64,000 nt of DNA, from positions 1 through 64,000 of the forward strand of contig NZ_JAUUTZ010000014.1 of the NCBI RefSeq assembly GCF_030678915.1, written 5' to 3'. The notes beneath the pieces were generated by a model. The model had not been told where the DNA came from, made no database searches, and was given only the letters and a program-made list of their open reading frames with translations. Positions 17,417 to 25,892 of the stretch are shown piece by piece. Source of the stretch: Paracoccus wurundjeri (GTDB lineage Bacteria > Pseudomonadota > Alphaproteobacteria > Rhodobacterales > Rhodobacteraceae). Position 1 is the stretch's first letter, and the number at the start of each line of letters is the position of its first letter. The position numbers and the translations under genes were made by a program.

Positions 17417-17445
17417 AAAACCTCTGGTGATTCAGTGGAGGTTTT
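17417..17445. repeat. AT-tailed inverted repeat between small membrane gene and tfoX-like gene
   Basis: AAAACCTC (17417-17424) and GAGGTTTT (17438-17445) form a perfect 8-bp inverted repeat around 13 bases. It could be a bidirectional terminator (A-tract, stem, T-tract) for the 70-residue gene, or a regulator site. The stem is short, so this is uncertain. Confidence 0.4.
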
Positions 17446-17461
17446 CCCCCAGGGATCACGC

Positions 17462-17674
17462 TTACTCGGTAGCTGCCGGTGCGTCGGTCGCAGCACCGTC
17501 TGCAGGAGCATCTGCAGGAGCTTCGGTCTCTGCCGGAGCGGTTGCTGCCGGATCATCGACCGCGGCATCGCCGCCACCTTCACCACCGCCGCCCATGAAG
17601 ACAAACAGCAGCAAAACGACGACCACAACGGCGCCGATGATGATATAGAGTCCGTTCTTGTTACCTTCAGCCAT
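17462..17674 (-). CDS. Small single-pass membrane protein with acidic Ala/Pro-rich tail
   Basis: A 70-residue protein. The ATG at 17674 follows a clear GGAAGGGAC ribosome-binding site. After the start AEGNKNGLY comes one hydrophobic helix (YIIIGAVVVVVLLLFVFMG, about residues 9-27), a Gly-rich linker, and a low-complexity tail of Ala, Asp, Glu, Pro and Thr. The positive N-terminus suggests the tail is periplasmic. I recognise no family. It lies between soxB and the tfoX-like gene on the same strand and is closed by a terminator. Confidence 0.7.
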   Translation of the reverse strand: MAEGNKNGLYIIIGAVVVVVLLLFVFMGGGGEGGGDAAVDDPAATAPAETEAPADAPADGAATDAPAATE

Positions 17675-17825
17675 AATTGTCCCTTCCGTTGGCATGGTTG
17701 ACAACGGACCAATTCACAGCCTGCCCAAGGAGTTCCAGAAGAAATCGCCATGCGCGGAACCTTGCCAACCGGATGACGCGGGCTACCGGACCTCGCCCCA
17801 TCGAAAGACATGCAATAGGCCCGCA

Positions 17826-18152
17826 TCATAATGAAAAACCCGGATTTTCAATGGAAATCCAGATACCGGCCTGCATCACGGAACGGGCGCCATATGCGGT
17901 CTTTTCCTGCTCATGCGGCGGGCGGATACAGCTGTTTTCGTCACGTTTCTCGATGGGCCAGCCAAAGAACCGGCGCGGATCCAGCGTAAAATCGCTTATA
18001 TCGGCGCGATCACATGCAGGTCTTCCGATCCGGTCCTGCGTATGAAATTCGGGAAAGGAAACATTTTCCGGCAGATATCGCCCGGACCCGGTCGAAACAT
18101 CCCGGGCGTCCCGCAATCCATGGAAAATCCCCCGGAACTCACACAGCGCCAT
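17826..18152 (-). CDS. Possible small protein overlapping the soxB stop
   Basis: A 108-residue open frame whose ATG shares its A with the TGA of soxB (TGATG), an arrangement often seen in coupled genes. The product has four cysteines, scattered Phe/Trp and no membrane segment or known motif. Codon third positions are less GC-rich than in neighbouring genes. It could be a true co-translated gene, a decayed gene or a chance frame. The TTG one codon before the ATG gives no extra support. Confidence 0.35.
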   Translation of the reverse strand: MALCEFRGIFHGLRDARDVSTGSGRYLPENVSFPEFHTQDRIGRPACDRADISDFTLDPRRFFGWPIEKRDENSCIRPPHEQEKTAYGARSVMQAGIWISIENPGFSL

Positions 18153-19423
18153 CAATGCGCCACTCCTGCCGCGACGGATTCATCGATAAAGCGCCCTTCG
18201 CGGAAGCGGTTCAGGCCGAATTGGGCAGCCAGCGGGCCGGGCGTGCCATTGGCGACAAGTTCCGCCATCGCCCAGCCCGAACCGGGGATCGACTTGAACC
18301 CGCCAGTGCCCCAGCCGCAATTGACGAAAACGCCGCCAACCGGCGTCGCCGACAGGATCGGAGAGCGGTCGCCGGTCATATCCACGATCCCGCCCCATTG
18401 CCGCAGCATCTTGAGCCGCGAGATCATCGGGAAGGTTTCCACCAGAGCGCGCACGGTTTCCTCGACATGATGCCATGACCCGCGCTGTGTGAAATTGTTG
18501 AACCCGTCGGTGCCGCCGCCGATCACCATCTCGCCCTTGTCGGATTGCGACAGGTAGCCGTGAACCGTGTTCGCCATCACCACGACATCCATGCAAGGCT
18601 TGATCGGCTCGGACACCAGCGCCTGCAAGGCCACGCTTTCAATCGGCAGCCGGAACCCGGCCATTTCGGCAAGCTGGCTGGAATGCCCCGCCACCACCAT
18701 CGCTAGCTTGTCACAACCGATCCGGCCCTTCGAGGTATTCACCGCGCGGACCTGCCCGCCCTCGGTCTCGACCCCCTGCACCTCGCAGTTCTGGATGATA
18801 TGCATGCCCATGTCGCTGCACGCCCGTGCATAGCCCCATGCCACCGCATCATGCCGCGCCGTGCCGCCGCGCGCCTGATACAGCCCGCCCAGCACCGGAT
18901 AGCGCGGCCCCTCCAGATTGATGATCGGGACCAGTTCCCTGACGCGCGCAGGCTCGATCCACTCGGTCGCCACGCCTTGCAGGTGGTTCGCATAGGCGGT
19001 GCGTTTGTAACCGCGCACCTCATGCTCGGTCTGGGCCAGCATGATGACGCCGCGCGGGCTGAACATGACGTTGTAATTCAGCTCCTGCGACAGGTTTTCA
19101 TAAAGCTGCAGCGCCTTGTTATAGATCGCGGCAGAGGGATCCTGCAGGTAGTTCGAGCGGATGATCGTGGTATTCCGCCCGGTATTCCCGCCGCCCAGCC
19201 AGCCTTTCTCGATCACCGCGACATCGGTGATCCCGAAATTCTTGCCAAGATAATAAGCCGTCGCCAGACCATGCCCCCCGGCCCCTACGATGACGACCTG
19301 ATAACGGTCGCGCGGCTGAGGGTTCTGCCATGCGCGATGCCAGCCCTGATGCTGGCGCAGCGCCTCGCGGGCGATGGCGAAAACCGAATAACGGCCGGAA
19401 CGCGGTGCGGATGCGATAGCCAT
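18152..19423 (-). CDS. soxB: Sarcosine oxidase subunit beta
   Basis: A 423-residue flavoprotein of the DAO family. The dinucleotide-binding motif VVIVGAGGHGLATAYYLGKN is near residue 43, VIEKGWLGGGNTGRNTT near 72, and the C-terminal NCGWGTGGFKSIPGSG near 370, which closes the FAD site. In heterotetrameric sarcosine oxidase this subunit holds the noncovalent FAD and covalent FMN and oxidises sarcosine. The length is normal. In this window soxB is separated from soxD by about 1.2 kb with three small frames and a terminator, while many relatives have soxB directly before soxD. It is divergent from ccmI. Confidence 0.95.
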   Translation of the reverse strand: MAIASAPRSGRYSVFAIAREALRQHQGWHRAWQNPQPRDRYQVVIVGAGGHGLATAYYLGKNFGITDVAVIEKGWLGGGNTGRNTTIIRSNYLQDPSAAIYNKALQLYENLSQELNYNVMFSPRGVIMLAQTEHEVRGYKRTAYANHLQGVATEWIEPARVRELVPIINLEGPRYPVLGGLYQARGGTARHDAVAWGYARACSDMGMHIIQNCEVQGVETEGGQVRAVNTSKGRIGCDKLAMVVAGHSSQLAEMAGFRLPIESVALQALVSEPIKPCMDVVVMANTVHGYLSQSDKGEMVIGGGTDGFNNFTQRGSWHHVEETVRALVETFPMISRLKMLRQWGGIVDMTGDRSPILSATPVGGVFVNCGWGTGGFKSIPGSGWAMAELVANGTPGPLAAQFGLNRFREGRFIDESVAAGVAH

Positions 19424-19597
19424 GGGTCCCCCTTGTGAATCGCGGCTCAGATTGTCCCGAGCGGTGCCATCTTACAACGCATCTTGCGGCAGATCGCGGC
19501 AAAATGCGACACGCCCGCACGAGCTTGTCATCGCGGTTTCACTTTTCCGCGCGCCCGAAACGGGGTAATCCGCTTCGGAAGGAATAAGGATGCGGGA

Positions 19598-20827
19598 ATG
19601 TTCTGGCTGATATGCGCGGCTCTGGTATTGGTGATTGCCTTGGCGATTGCCGCTCCGCTTCGGCGGATGCGCGACAGGGACGCGCCCTCGGCTGCGGCAT
19701 TCGATCTGCGGGTCTATCGCGATCAGCTGCGCGAGGTCGAACGCGACCTTGATCGCGGCGTGATCGGCACGGAGGAAGCCGGACGCCTGCGGACAGAGAT
19801 CGGCCGCAAGGTGCTTGAGGCCGACCGCAGACTGAATGCCGCCCGCCCCCTGCACAGCGGCGGCGGCATGATCGGCGCGGGGGCGGTGCTGGTGCTGCTG
19901 CTGGCCGGCGCGACCGGGCTGTATTTGTATCAGGGCGCGCCCAGCATGCCGGATCTGCCGCTTTCGGAACGAATCGCGACGGCCTCGACCATCTATGCCA
20001 ACCGGCCAAGCCAGACCGAAGCAGAGGCCAATGCGCCGGAACCCCCCGCGCCCGAGATCGATCAGGAATATGCCGAACTGCTTGAGAAACTGCGGGAGAC
20101 CGTGGCGAAGAAGCCGGACGATCCACAGGGCCTGATGCTGCTTGCCACCAATGAAATGCGCGTCGGGAATCCCGTCGCGGCCCGCGAAGCGCAGCAGAAA
20201 CTGGTAGATCTGCGCGGCGACAAGGTAAGCGCCGACGAATTGCTGCGTCTCTCGGCCATGATGACCGAGGCGGCGGGCGGGCTTATCACACCCGAGGCCG
20301 AAAAGGTGCTTGCCCGGGCCTTGCAGATGGATCCCTCTCTGCCGCAGGGCCGCTATCTTCTGGGGCTTCTGCAAATCCAGAACGAGCGTCCCGACCGCGC
20401 ATTCCCCATCTGGCGCGGCCTGCTGGAAGAGGGCCCCTATGACGCGCCGTGGAACGTCCCGATCCGCGCCAGCATCGACGATCTCGCATGGCTGGCGGGC
20501 CAGCCGGACTATGTTGCCCCCCCGGAGAATGGCGGCATGCCCGCCCTGCCCGGCCCCGATGCCGATACGATGGCGGCCACCGAAGACATGAGCCCCGAAG
20601 AACGTCAGGAGATGATTCAGGGCATGGTTTCGGGGCTGGAATCGCGGCTGGCCACGCAGGGCGGCTCGCCCGAGGAATGGGCCCGGCTGATCGGCTCGCT
20701 TGCGGTGCTGGGACAGACCGACCGCGCAAGCGCGATCTGGAACGAGGCGCAGGAACGCTTCGGCGCACAGCCCGAAGCCATCGCGCCGATCCGTGAAGCC
20801 GCCGAGACGGCAGGACTGACCGAGTGA
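19598..20827 (+). CDS. ccmI: c-type cytochrome biogenesis protein CcmI
   Basis: A 409-residue protein. An N-terminal helix (MFWLICAALVLVIALAIAAP) is followed by a short cytoplasmic coiled region (FDLRVYRDQLREVERDLDRG) and a second helix near residue 90 (AGAVLVLLLAGATGLYLYQG). A periplasmic TPR domain follows (residues 140-300). This is the CcmI layout, in which the TPR part holds apocytochrome c for the CcmFH haem lyase. The ATG at 19598 follows AAGGAATAAGG. It serves c-type cytochromes such as the cycA product at 38478. Other ccm genes are not adjacent here. Confidence 0.9.
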   Translation: MFWLICAALVLVIALAIAAPLRRMRDRDAPSAAAFDLRVYRDQLREVERDLDRGVIGTEEAGRLRTEIGRKVLEADRRLNAARPLHSGGGMIGAGAVLVLLLAGATGLYLYQGAPSMPDLPLSERIATASTIYANRPSQTEAEANAPEPPAPEIDQEYAELLEKLRETVAKKPDDPQGLMLLATNEMRVGNPVAAREAQQKLVDLRGDKVSADELLRLSAMMTEAAGGLITPEAEKVLARALQMDPSLPQGRYLLGLLQIQNERPDRAFPIWRGLLEEGPYDAPWNVPIRASIDDLAWLAGQPDYVAPPENGGMPALPGPDADTMAATEDMSPEERQEMIQGMVSGLESRLATQGGSPEEWARLIGSLAVLGQTDRASAIWNEAQERFGAQPEAIAPIREAAETAGLTE

Positions 20828-21033
20828 TGAGCAATACCGTCGCAGAATTGGCCGGATGTGCCGGGGCCGGTTATGTCCTGCTATCGCCGCGATATGATGA
20901 AAAAGCCGCTGATCGCGATTCCGCACGGAATTGCCTGCATGGCCGTTGCGTCATCGGGGATCGCGCCTTCGGGGCGGTACGATTTCTTTCCCCGGACTTT
21001 CCCGAAACCCGCAACATGCAGGCGCGGCTATGA
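20827..21033 (+). CDS. Doubtful 68-residue frame filling the ccmI-ruvX gap
   Basis: The frame starts on the ccmI stop (TGATG) and ends overlapping the ruvX start (ATGA), so it fits exactly between the two genes. The product (MSNTVAELAGCAGAGYV...) has three cysteines but no recognisable domain. GC at third codon positions looks lower than in the flanking genes. The overlaps at both ends argue for a gene; base composition argues against it. Confidence 0.3.
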   Translation: MSNTVAELAGCAGAGYVLLSPRYDEKAADRDSARNCLHGRCVIGDRAFGAVRFLSPDFPETRNMQARL

Positions 21034-21497
21034 TCTTTGACGACATTACCGACATGGCACGAGCCCTGCCCCGGACCGGAGCGCTTGCCGGGCTGGACCT
21101 TGGCACCAAGACGATCGGCGTCGCGGTCAGTGACGGCATGCGGCAGATCGCCTCTCCTCTGCGGGTCATCCGGCGGCGGAAATTCACGTTGGATGCCGCC
21201 GATCTGCTGGCGATCGTGGCAGAGCGTCGCCTTACCGGCCTGATCCTTGGTCTGCCCCGCAATATGGACGGAACCGAAGGCCCGCGCGCGCAATCCACCC
21301 GCGCCTTCGCCCGGAACCTTTCGGGTCTCACCGACCTGCCCATCGGGTTCTGGGACGAACGCCTTTCGACCGTGGCGGCCGAGCGGGCCTTGCTGGAGGC
21401 CGATACATCGCGCAAACGCCGCGCCGAGGTCGTGGATCAGGTCGCGGCAGGTTATATCCTGCAAGGTGCCCTGGACCGGTTGCGGAACAGCTATTAA
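21030..21497 (+). CDS. ruvX: Putative pre-16S rRNA nuclease / Holliday junction resolvase-like protein YqgF
   Basis: A 155-residue YqgF protein with an RNase H-like fold. Motifs are LAGLDLGTKTIGVAVSD near residue 18 (first catalytic Asp), LILGLPRNMDGTEGPRA near 72, FWDERLSTVAAE near 107 (Glu), and VVDQVAAGYILQ near 134 (last Asp). It is thought to finish the 5' end of 16S rRNA. The ATG at 21030 begins with MIFDDI, a usual start in this group. A copy of the intergenic repeat follows the stop by 8-30 bases. Confidence 0.92.
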   Translation: MIFDDITDMARALPRTGALAGLDLGTKTIGVAVSDGMRQIASPLRVIRRRKFTLDAADLLAIVAERRLTGLILGLPRNMDGTEGPRAQSTRAFARNLSGLTDLPIGFWDERLSTVAAERALLEADTSRKRRAEVVDQVAAGYILQGALDRLRNSY

Positions 21498-21504
21498 GCA
21501 AGCC

Positions 21505-21550
21505 GGGGGTCAGCCCCCGAACCCTCGGGATATTTGCGTGAAGAAGAAAT
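21505..21550 (+). repeat. Intergenic repeat element, copy 3
   Basis: A GGGGG-TCAG-CCCCC stem (21505-21518) is followed by CTCGGGATATTTGCGTGAAG and AAGAAA (21525-21549). It lies directly after the ruvX stop in the same orientation, before the aldo-keto reductase gene. Confidence 0.75.
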
Positions 21551-21647
21551 GGGACGCGAGGCAACCAAAGCCTTTGCCGACGGACAGGCTTGTATCCGGC
21601 GCGGTTATCCTTAGCTTGCCGCCAATTCCGAACATACGGGGACAGCG

Positions 21648-22706
21648 ATGAAAAGAGTCACACTTGGCGGCAGCAATGTCGAGGTCAGCGAGATCTGCCT
21701 TGGCACCATGACGTTCGGCAATCAGACGGATGAGGCGGACGCCCACGCCCAGCTTGACCGGGCGGCGGCGATCGGCATGACATTCCTTGATTGCGCCGAG
21801 ATGTATCCTGTCAATCCGGTCCGCGCCGAAACCGTGGGTAAATCCGAAGAAATCCTTGGCCGCTGGCTGGCCCGGCCCGGCAACCGGAACCGGGTCGAGA
21901 TCGCCACCAAGATTACCGGCCCCAACGCGAACCTGCGCGACGGTAAACCCTATGACGGCGCGATCATCCGTCAGGCCATCGACAATTCCCTGAGCCGCCT
22001 GCAAACCGACCGGATCGATCTGTATCAACTGCACTGGCCGCTGCGCGGCACATGGGCCTTCCGCCGGAACTGGGATTTTGATTCCACGGGCCGTTCGAAA
22101 CAGCAGGTTCTGGATCACATGGCGGATGTGCTGGAGGCCGTGACCGACGCGATCGGCGCCGGCAAGCTGCGGGCCTTCGGGCTGTCCAACGAAACCGCAT
22201 GGGGACTGACCCGCTGGTGCGATATGGCCGAGCGGACGGGCGGGCCGCGCGTCGCCTCGATCCAGAACGAATATTCGCTGCTTTACCGGCTTTACGACAC
22301 CGATCTGGCCGAAACCGCGAATGCCGAAGAGGTGACTTTGCTGGCCTATTCCCCGCTGGCCGCCGGTTTGCTGAGCGGCAAGTACCGGGACGGAGCGATG
22401 CCCGCAGGCAGCCGCGCCGCGGTGGATCGCGCCCATGGCGGCCCGGGCCTGCTTGGCGGACGAAAGACCGAAAGGGCGCTGGAGGCGGTTTCCGCCTATC
22501 ACGAACTGGCGGCAGAGCATGGCTGGGATCCGGTACACCTTGCCATCGCATGGCAATTGACGCGGCCCTTCCGGAATATCCCGATCATCGGCGCGACCGA
22601 TATCGAACAGCTTGAACATGGCATCGCGGGTTTCGGCAAAACCCCATCGGAAGAGTTGTGCAAGGCGATAGACGATCTGCACAGGCAGCACGGCCTGCCT
22701 TACTGA
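21648..22706 (+). CDS. Tas-like NADP(H)-dependent aldo-keto reductase
   Basis: A 352-residue aldo-keto reductase with a TIM-barrel. Catalytic residues are visible as Asp and Tyr in LDCAEMYPV (near residue 48), Lys in IATKITG (near 86), and His in YQLHWPLRGTW (near 128). The long insertion after the His, and the overall length, match the Tas group of E. coli rather than short reductases. The physiological carbonyl substrate is unknown. GGGGACAGCG before the ATG is a weak ribosome-binding site. It is convergent with the RND pump gene. Confidence 0.85.
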   Translation: MKRVTLGGSNVEVSEICLGTMTFGNQTDEADAHAQLDRAAAIGMTFLDCAEMYPVNPVRAETVGKSEEILGRWLARPGNRNRVEIATKITGPNANLRDGKPYDGAIIRQAIDNSLSRLQTDRIDLYQLHWPLRGTWAFRRNWDFDSTGRSKQQVLDHMADVLEAVTDAIGAGKLRAFGLSNETAWGLTRWCDMAERTGGPRVASIQNEYSLLYRLYDTDLAETANAEEVTLLAYSPLAAGLLSGKYRDGAMPAGSRAAVDRAHGGPGLLGGRKTERALEAVSAYHELAAEHGWDPVHLAIAWQLTRPFRNIPIIGATDIEQLEHGIAGFGKTPSEELCKAIDDLHRQHGLPY

Positions 22707-22753
22707 TTTATCGCCCAAAGGGCTAAGCCACAGCTGACCGAATTCGCCCCTGC

Positions 22754-22814
22754 CCCCTCTTCTTCATCCGGATATCCCGGGGAGTCGCGCGCAAGCGCGA
22801 CGGGGCAGCGCCCC
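22754..22814 (-). repeat. Intergenic repeat element, copy 4
   Basis: On the minus strand a GGGGC-GCT-GCCCC stem (22814-22802) and a GTCGCGC/GCGCGAC stem (22800-22784) come first. They are followed by CCCCGGGATATCCGGATGAAG and AAGAGG (22783-22757). It lies 20 bases after the RND pump stop, in the same orientation. Confidence 0.7.
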
Positions 22815-22835
22815 CGGATCATGACGAAACGCGTC

Positions 22836-25800
22836 TTATTCCTGTAGCGGGTCCCGGGCGCGGTTCAGGCCGATCCTGCGCGCGACCCAGCCGAATATCC
22901 GCCCCTGACCGCCATGGATAAGCGAAAACAGCGACGGCACGAAAAGCAGCGACAGCAACGTGGACAGCAACAGCCCGCCGATCACCGCGATCGCCATCGG
23001 GGCGCGGAATTCTCCGCCCTCTCCGGTCGCCAGCGCCGAGGGAACCATGCCGGCGGTCATCGCGATGGTGGTCATCACGATGGGCCGGGCGCGCTTATGC
23101 ACCGCATCAAGGATCGCGTTGTATTTATGCGTGCCCGCCGCCATCGATGTCAGGGCGAATTCCACCAGCATAATCGAGTTCTTGGTGACGATCCCCATCA
23201 GCATCAGGAAACCGATCACGACGGCCATACTGATCGAGTTCCCGGTCAGGAACAGCGCGATGATCGCGCCCCCGATCGCCAGGGGCAGCGACAGCAGAAT
23301 GGTCACCGGCGTGATGAAATTATGGAACAGCAGGACCAGCACGATATAGACCAGCATGATCCCTGCGGCCATTGCGGTTGCGAAAGCCTCGAAAACCTCG
23401 GCCATGATCTCGGCATCGCCCGCGGGTTGAATGCTTGTGCCGGGCGGAAGCTCGATCTCCTGTTGCAGCTGCGCAACCTGCGCATTGACCGGACCCAATA
23501 ACGCGCCACCCGCGAGATTGGCACTGACGGTCGTGCGGAACTCCCGGTCATAGCGCCCGATCTCGGTCGCGCCTGCCGACAGGGTCACATCCGCCACCGT
23601 ATAGATCGGCACCGACCCGGCAGAGCTGGGCACGCGCAGGTTCTGCACCTGCATAAGATCGTTGCGCGATTCTTCGTTCAGACGCACCACGATGGGGATC
23701 TGTTCGTCGCCGGCGTTGAACTTGGCCAGGTTTTCCTCGTTATCGCCAAGGGTCGCGATCCGCAGGGTTGTCGCCAGATCGCTTGCCGTCACCCCAAGCT
23801 GCGCGGCGATATCGGGTTTCGGCACGATCTGGATTTCGGGGCGTTTCAGGCTTGCCGAGGAGGTCACGCCTTCCAGTGACGGAAGTTTCTTCATCGCGTC
23901 GACCAGCCGTTCGGCGGCAAGCGCAGCGCTTTCTTCGGTTGTGCCCAGAACGCTGATGGTGAAGTCGCTCTGCCCCTCTTCGTTCTGGAAATTGATGCGC
24001 ATGTCGGGCATGTCGGCAAGCATGGATTTCAACTCGTCTTCCAGCTCGAACTGGGACCGGTCGCGGGTTTCCTTCTTGCCGTAATTGATCATCAGCCGCG
24101 CCGAGGTGACATCCGAGCCGTCGCTATAGGCGAAAAGCGACTGCACTTCTGGGGTGTCAGAGATGCGGCCATACATGCGGCGCACGGCATCTTCGGTATC
24201 CTCGATGGTGGAACCGGGGGGCATCTCGATCTCGATCTGGCTGCGCCCGATATCCGAGGCCGGAATGAATTCGGTCGGCAACAACGTCGCCGAAAAGATC
24301 GACATCGCGAAAACCCCGAAACCCGCGAACAGGGTCAGCCAGCGATGCCGCATCGTCCAGCGCAGCACCGACATCAGCACGCGCATGATCCAGCCATCGG
24401 GCTTGTCCGCCGGATGAGTGGTGCCGCGAATGAAATAGGCGGCCAGCATCGGCGTGATGATCCGCGCGACCAATAGCGAGAACAGCACCGAAACCGCGAC
24501 GGTCAGGCCGAATTGTTTAAAATACTGACCCGAGATTCCGCCCATGAAGCTGACCGGCGCAAAGACCGCAACGATCGAGAAACTGATCGCGATCACTGTC
24601 AGGCCGATCTCACTCGCGGCTTCTTCGCTGGCCTCGTAGGGTGGCGATCCCATGCCGATATGGCGCACGATATTCTCGATCTCGACGATGGCGTCATCGA
24701 CCAGAATCCCGGTTACAAGAGTGATCCCCAGAAGGCTGATCCCGTTCAGCGTGAAGCCCAGCCATTGCATTACGAAGAAGGTCGGAATGATCGACAATGG
24801 CAGCGCCACCGCGGCAATCGCCGTGGCCCGCCAGTTGCGCAGAAACAGGAACACCACGATCACGGCCAAAGCCGCGCCTTCATACAGCGTATCCATCGCG
24901 CTATGATAGCTTGACGATGTATAGGTCGTCGCGTCGTCAATCAGGGTGATCCGGGTATTCGGATATTCCTCGCGGATCTCATCCAGCCGCGTCTTTGCGC
25001 CGTCGCCCGCCGACAGATCCGATTTTCCGGTTGCGCGATAGACGCCGAAGGCCACCACCGGCTGACCGTCCAGAAGCGCGAAACTGCGCGCCTCGCTGCC
25101 GCCATCGATGACATCGCCAAGCTGGTCCAGCCGGATCGTGCGGCCATCGGCGATGGTGACCGGCGTAGCGGCAAGCTGGTCGACCGTTGCCGCGCCCCCA
25201 AGAGCGCGGATCGAATATTCCGTGCTTGCCAGGTCGCCGCGGCCGCCGCCCATGTCGATATTGCTGGCCCGAAGCTGGTTCGAGACATCCGCCGAGGTCA
25301 GCCCATGCGCCAGCAACCGATCGGGATCGAGCTCGACCTTGATCTCGCGCTCGGCTCCGCCGATCCGGGTGGTTTTGCCCACGCCGTCCACCGTGGAAAG
25401 ATCACGCCCGATCACGTCATCGACGAATTTCGACAATCCCTCGATGCTCTGGGTCGGATCGCTGACGGCATAGGTCAGGATCGGGTATCCGGTGACATCG
25501 ACCCGCTGCACGATGGGTTCACTGATGCTTTCCGGCAGTTCCCCGCGCACATTCGACACTGCGTCCTTGACGTCGTTCACGGCGCGGTCGCTGTCGGTTT
25601 CCAGCTCGAATTCGACGGTGATCGAGGCCATGCTGTCGGTCGCGGTGGAACTGATATGCCGGACGCCGGTGACCGAGGCGATACTGTCCTCGACCGGCTG
25701 GATGACCTGTGTCGTCAGTTCCGACGGGGCCGCGCCCGGCTGGCCGATATCCACGCTGACGATGGGCAGGTCGATATTCGGCATGGCCGTGACCGGCAAC

Positions 25801-25892
25801 TTGAAGAAGCTGTAAAGCCCGACGACCAGCAGCACCAGAAAGATCGCGATCGGCGGAACCGGATGCCGGATCGACCAGGTGGACATATTCAT
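22836..25892 (-). CDS. RND efflux pump inner-membrane transporter (AcrB/HAE1-type)
   Basis: A 1018-residue transporter with the twelve-helix plan of the family. The first helix (PPIAIFLVLLVVGLYSFFKLP) is followed by a large periplasmic loop starting PNIDLPIVSVDIGQPGAAPSEL. The fourth helix contains GILVDDAIVEIENIVRH near residue 395, with the acidic pair used for proton coupling. LMGIVTKNSIMLVEFA is near residue 920, and the second periplasmic loop lies between about 550 and 850. It would expel drugs or other amphiphiles by proton antiport. The partner adaptor is encoded directly upstream with a 4-base overlap; no outer-membrane channel gene is adjacent. Confidence 0.93.
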   Translation of the reverse strand: MNMSTWSIRHPVPPIAIFLVLLVVGLYSFFKLPVTAMPNIDLPIVSVDIGQPGAAPSELTTQVIQPVEDSIASVTGVRHISSTATDSMASITVEFELETDSDRAVNDVKDAVSNVRGELPESISEPIVQRVDVTGYPILTYAVSDPTQSIEGLSKFVDDVIGRDLSTVDGVGKTTRIGGAEREIKVELDPDRLLAHGLTSADVSNQLRASNIDMGGGRGDLASTEYSIRALGGAATVDQLAATPVTIADGRTIRLDQLGDVIDGGSEARSFALLDGQPVVAFGVYRATGKSDLSAGDGAKTRLDEIREEYPNTRITLIDDATTYTSSSYHSAMDTLYEGAALAVIVVFLFLRNWRATAIAAVALPLSIIPTFFVMQWLGFTLNGISLLGITLVTGILVDDAIVEIENIVRHIGMGSPPYEASEEAASEIGLTVIAISFSIVAVFAPVSFMGGISGQYFKQFGLTVAVSVLFSLLVARIITPMLAAYFIRGTTHPADKPDGWIMRVLMSVLRWTMRHRWLTLFAGFGVFAMSIFSATLLPTEFIPASDIGRSQIEIEMPPGSTIEDTEDAVRRMYGRISDTPEVQSLFAYSDGSDVTSARLMINYGKKETRDRSQFELEDELKSMLADMPDMRINFQNEEGQSDFTISVLGTTEESAALAAERLVDAMKKLPSLEGVTSSASLKRPEIQIVPKPDIAAQLGVTASDLATTLRIATLGDNEENLAKFNAGDEQIPIVVRLNEESRNDLMQVQNLRVPSSAGSVPIYTVADVTLSAGATEIGRYDREFRTTVSANLAGGALLGPVNAQVAQLQQEIELPPGTSIQPAGDAEIMAEVFEAFATAMAAGIMLVYIVLVLLFHNFITPVTILLSLPLAIGGAIIALFLTGNSISMAVVIGFLMLMGIVTKNSIMLVEFALTSMAAGTHKYNAILDAVHKRARPIVMTTIAMTAGMVPSALATGEGGEFRAPMAIAVIGGLLLSTLLSLLFVPSLFSLIHGGQGRIFGWVARRIGLNRARDPLQE

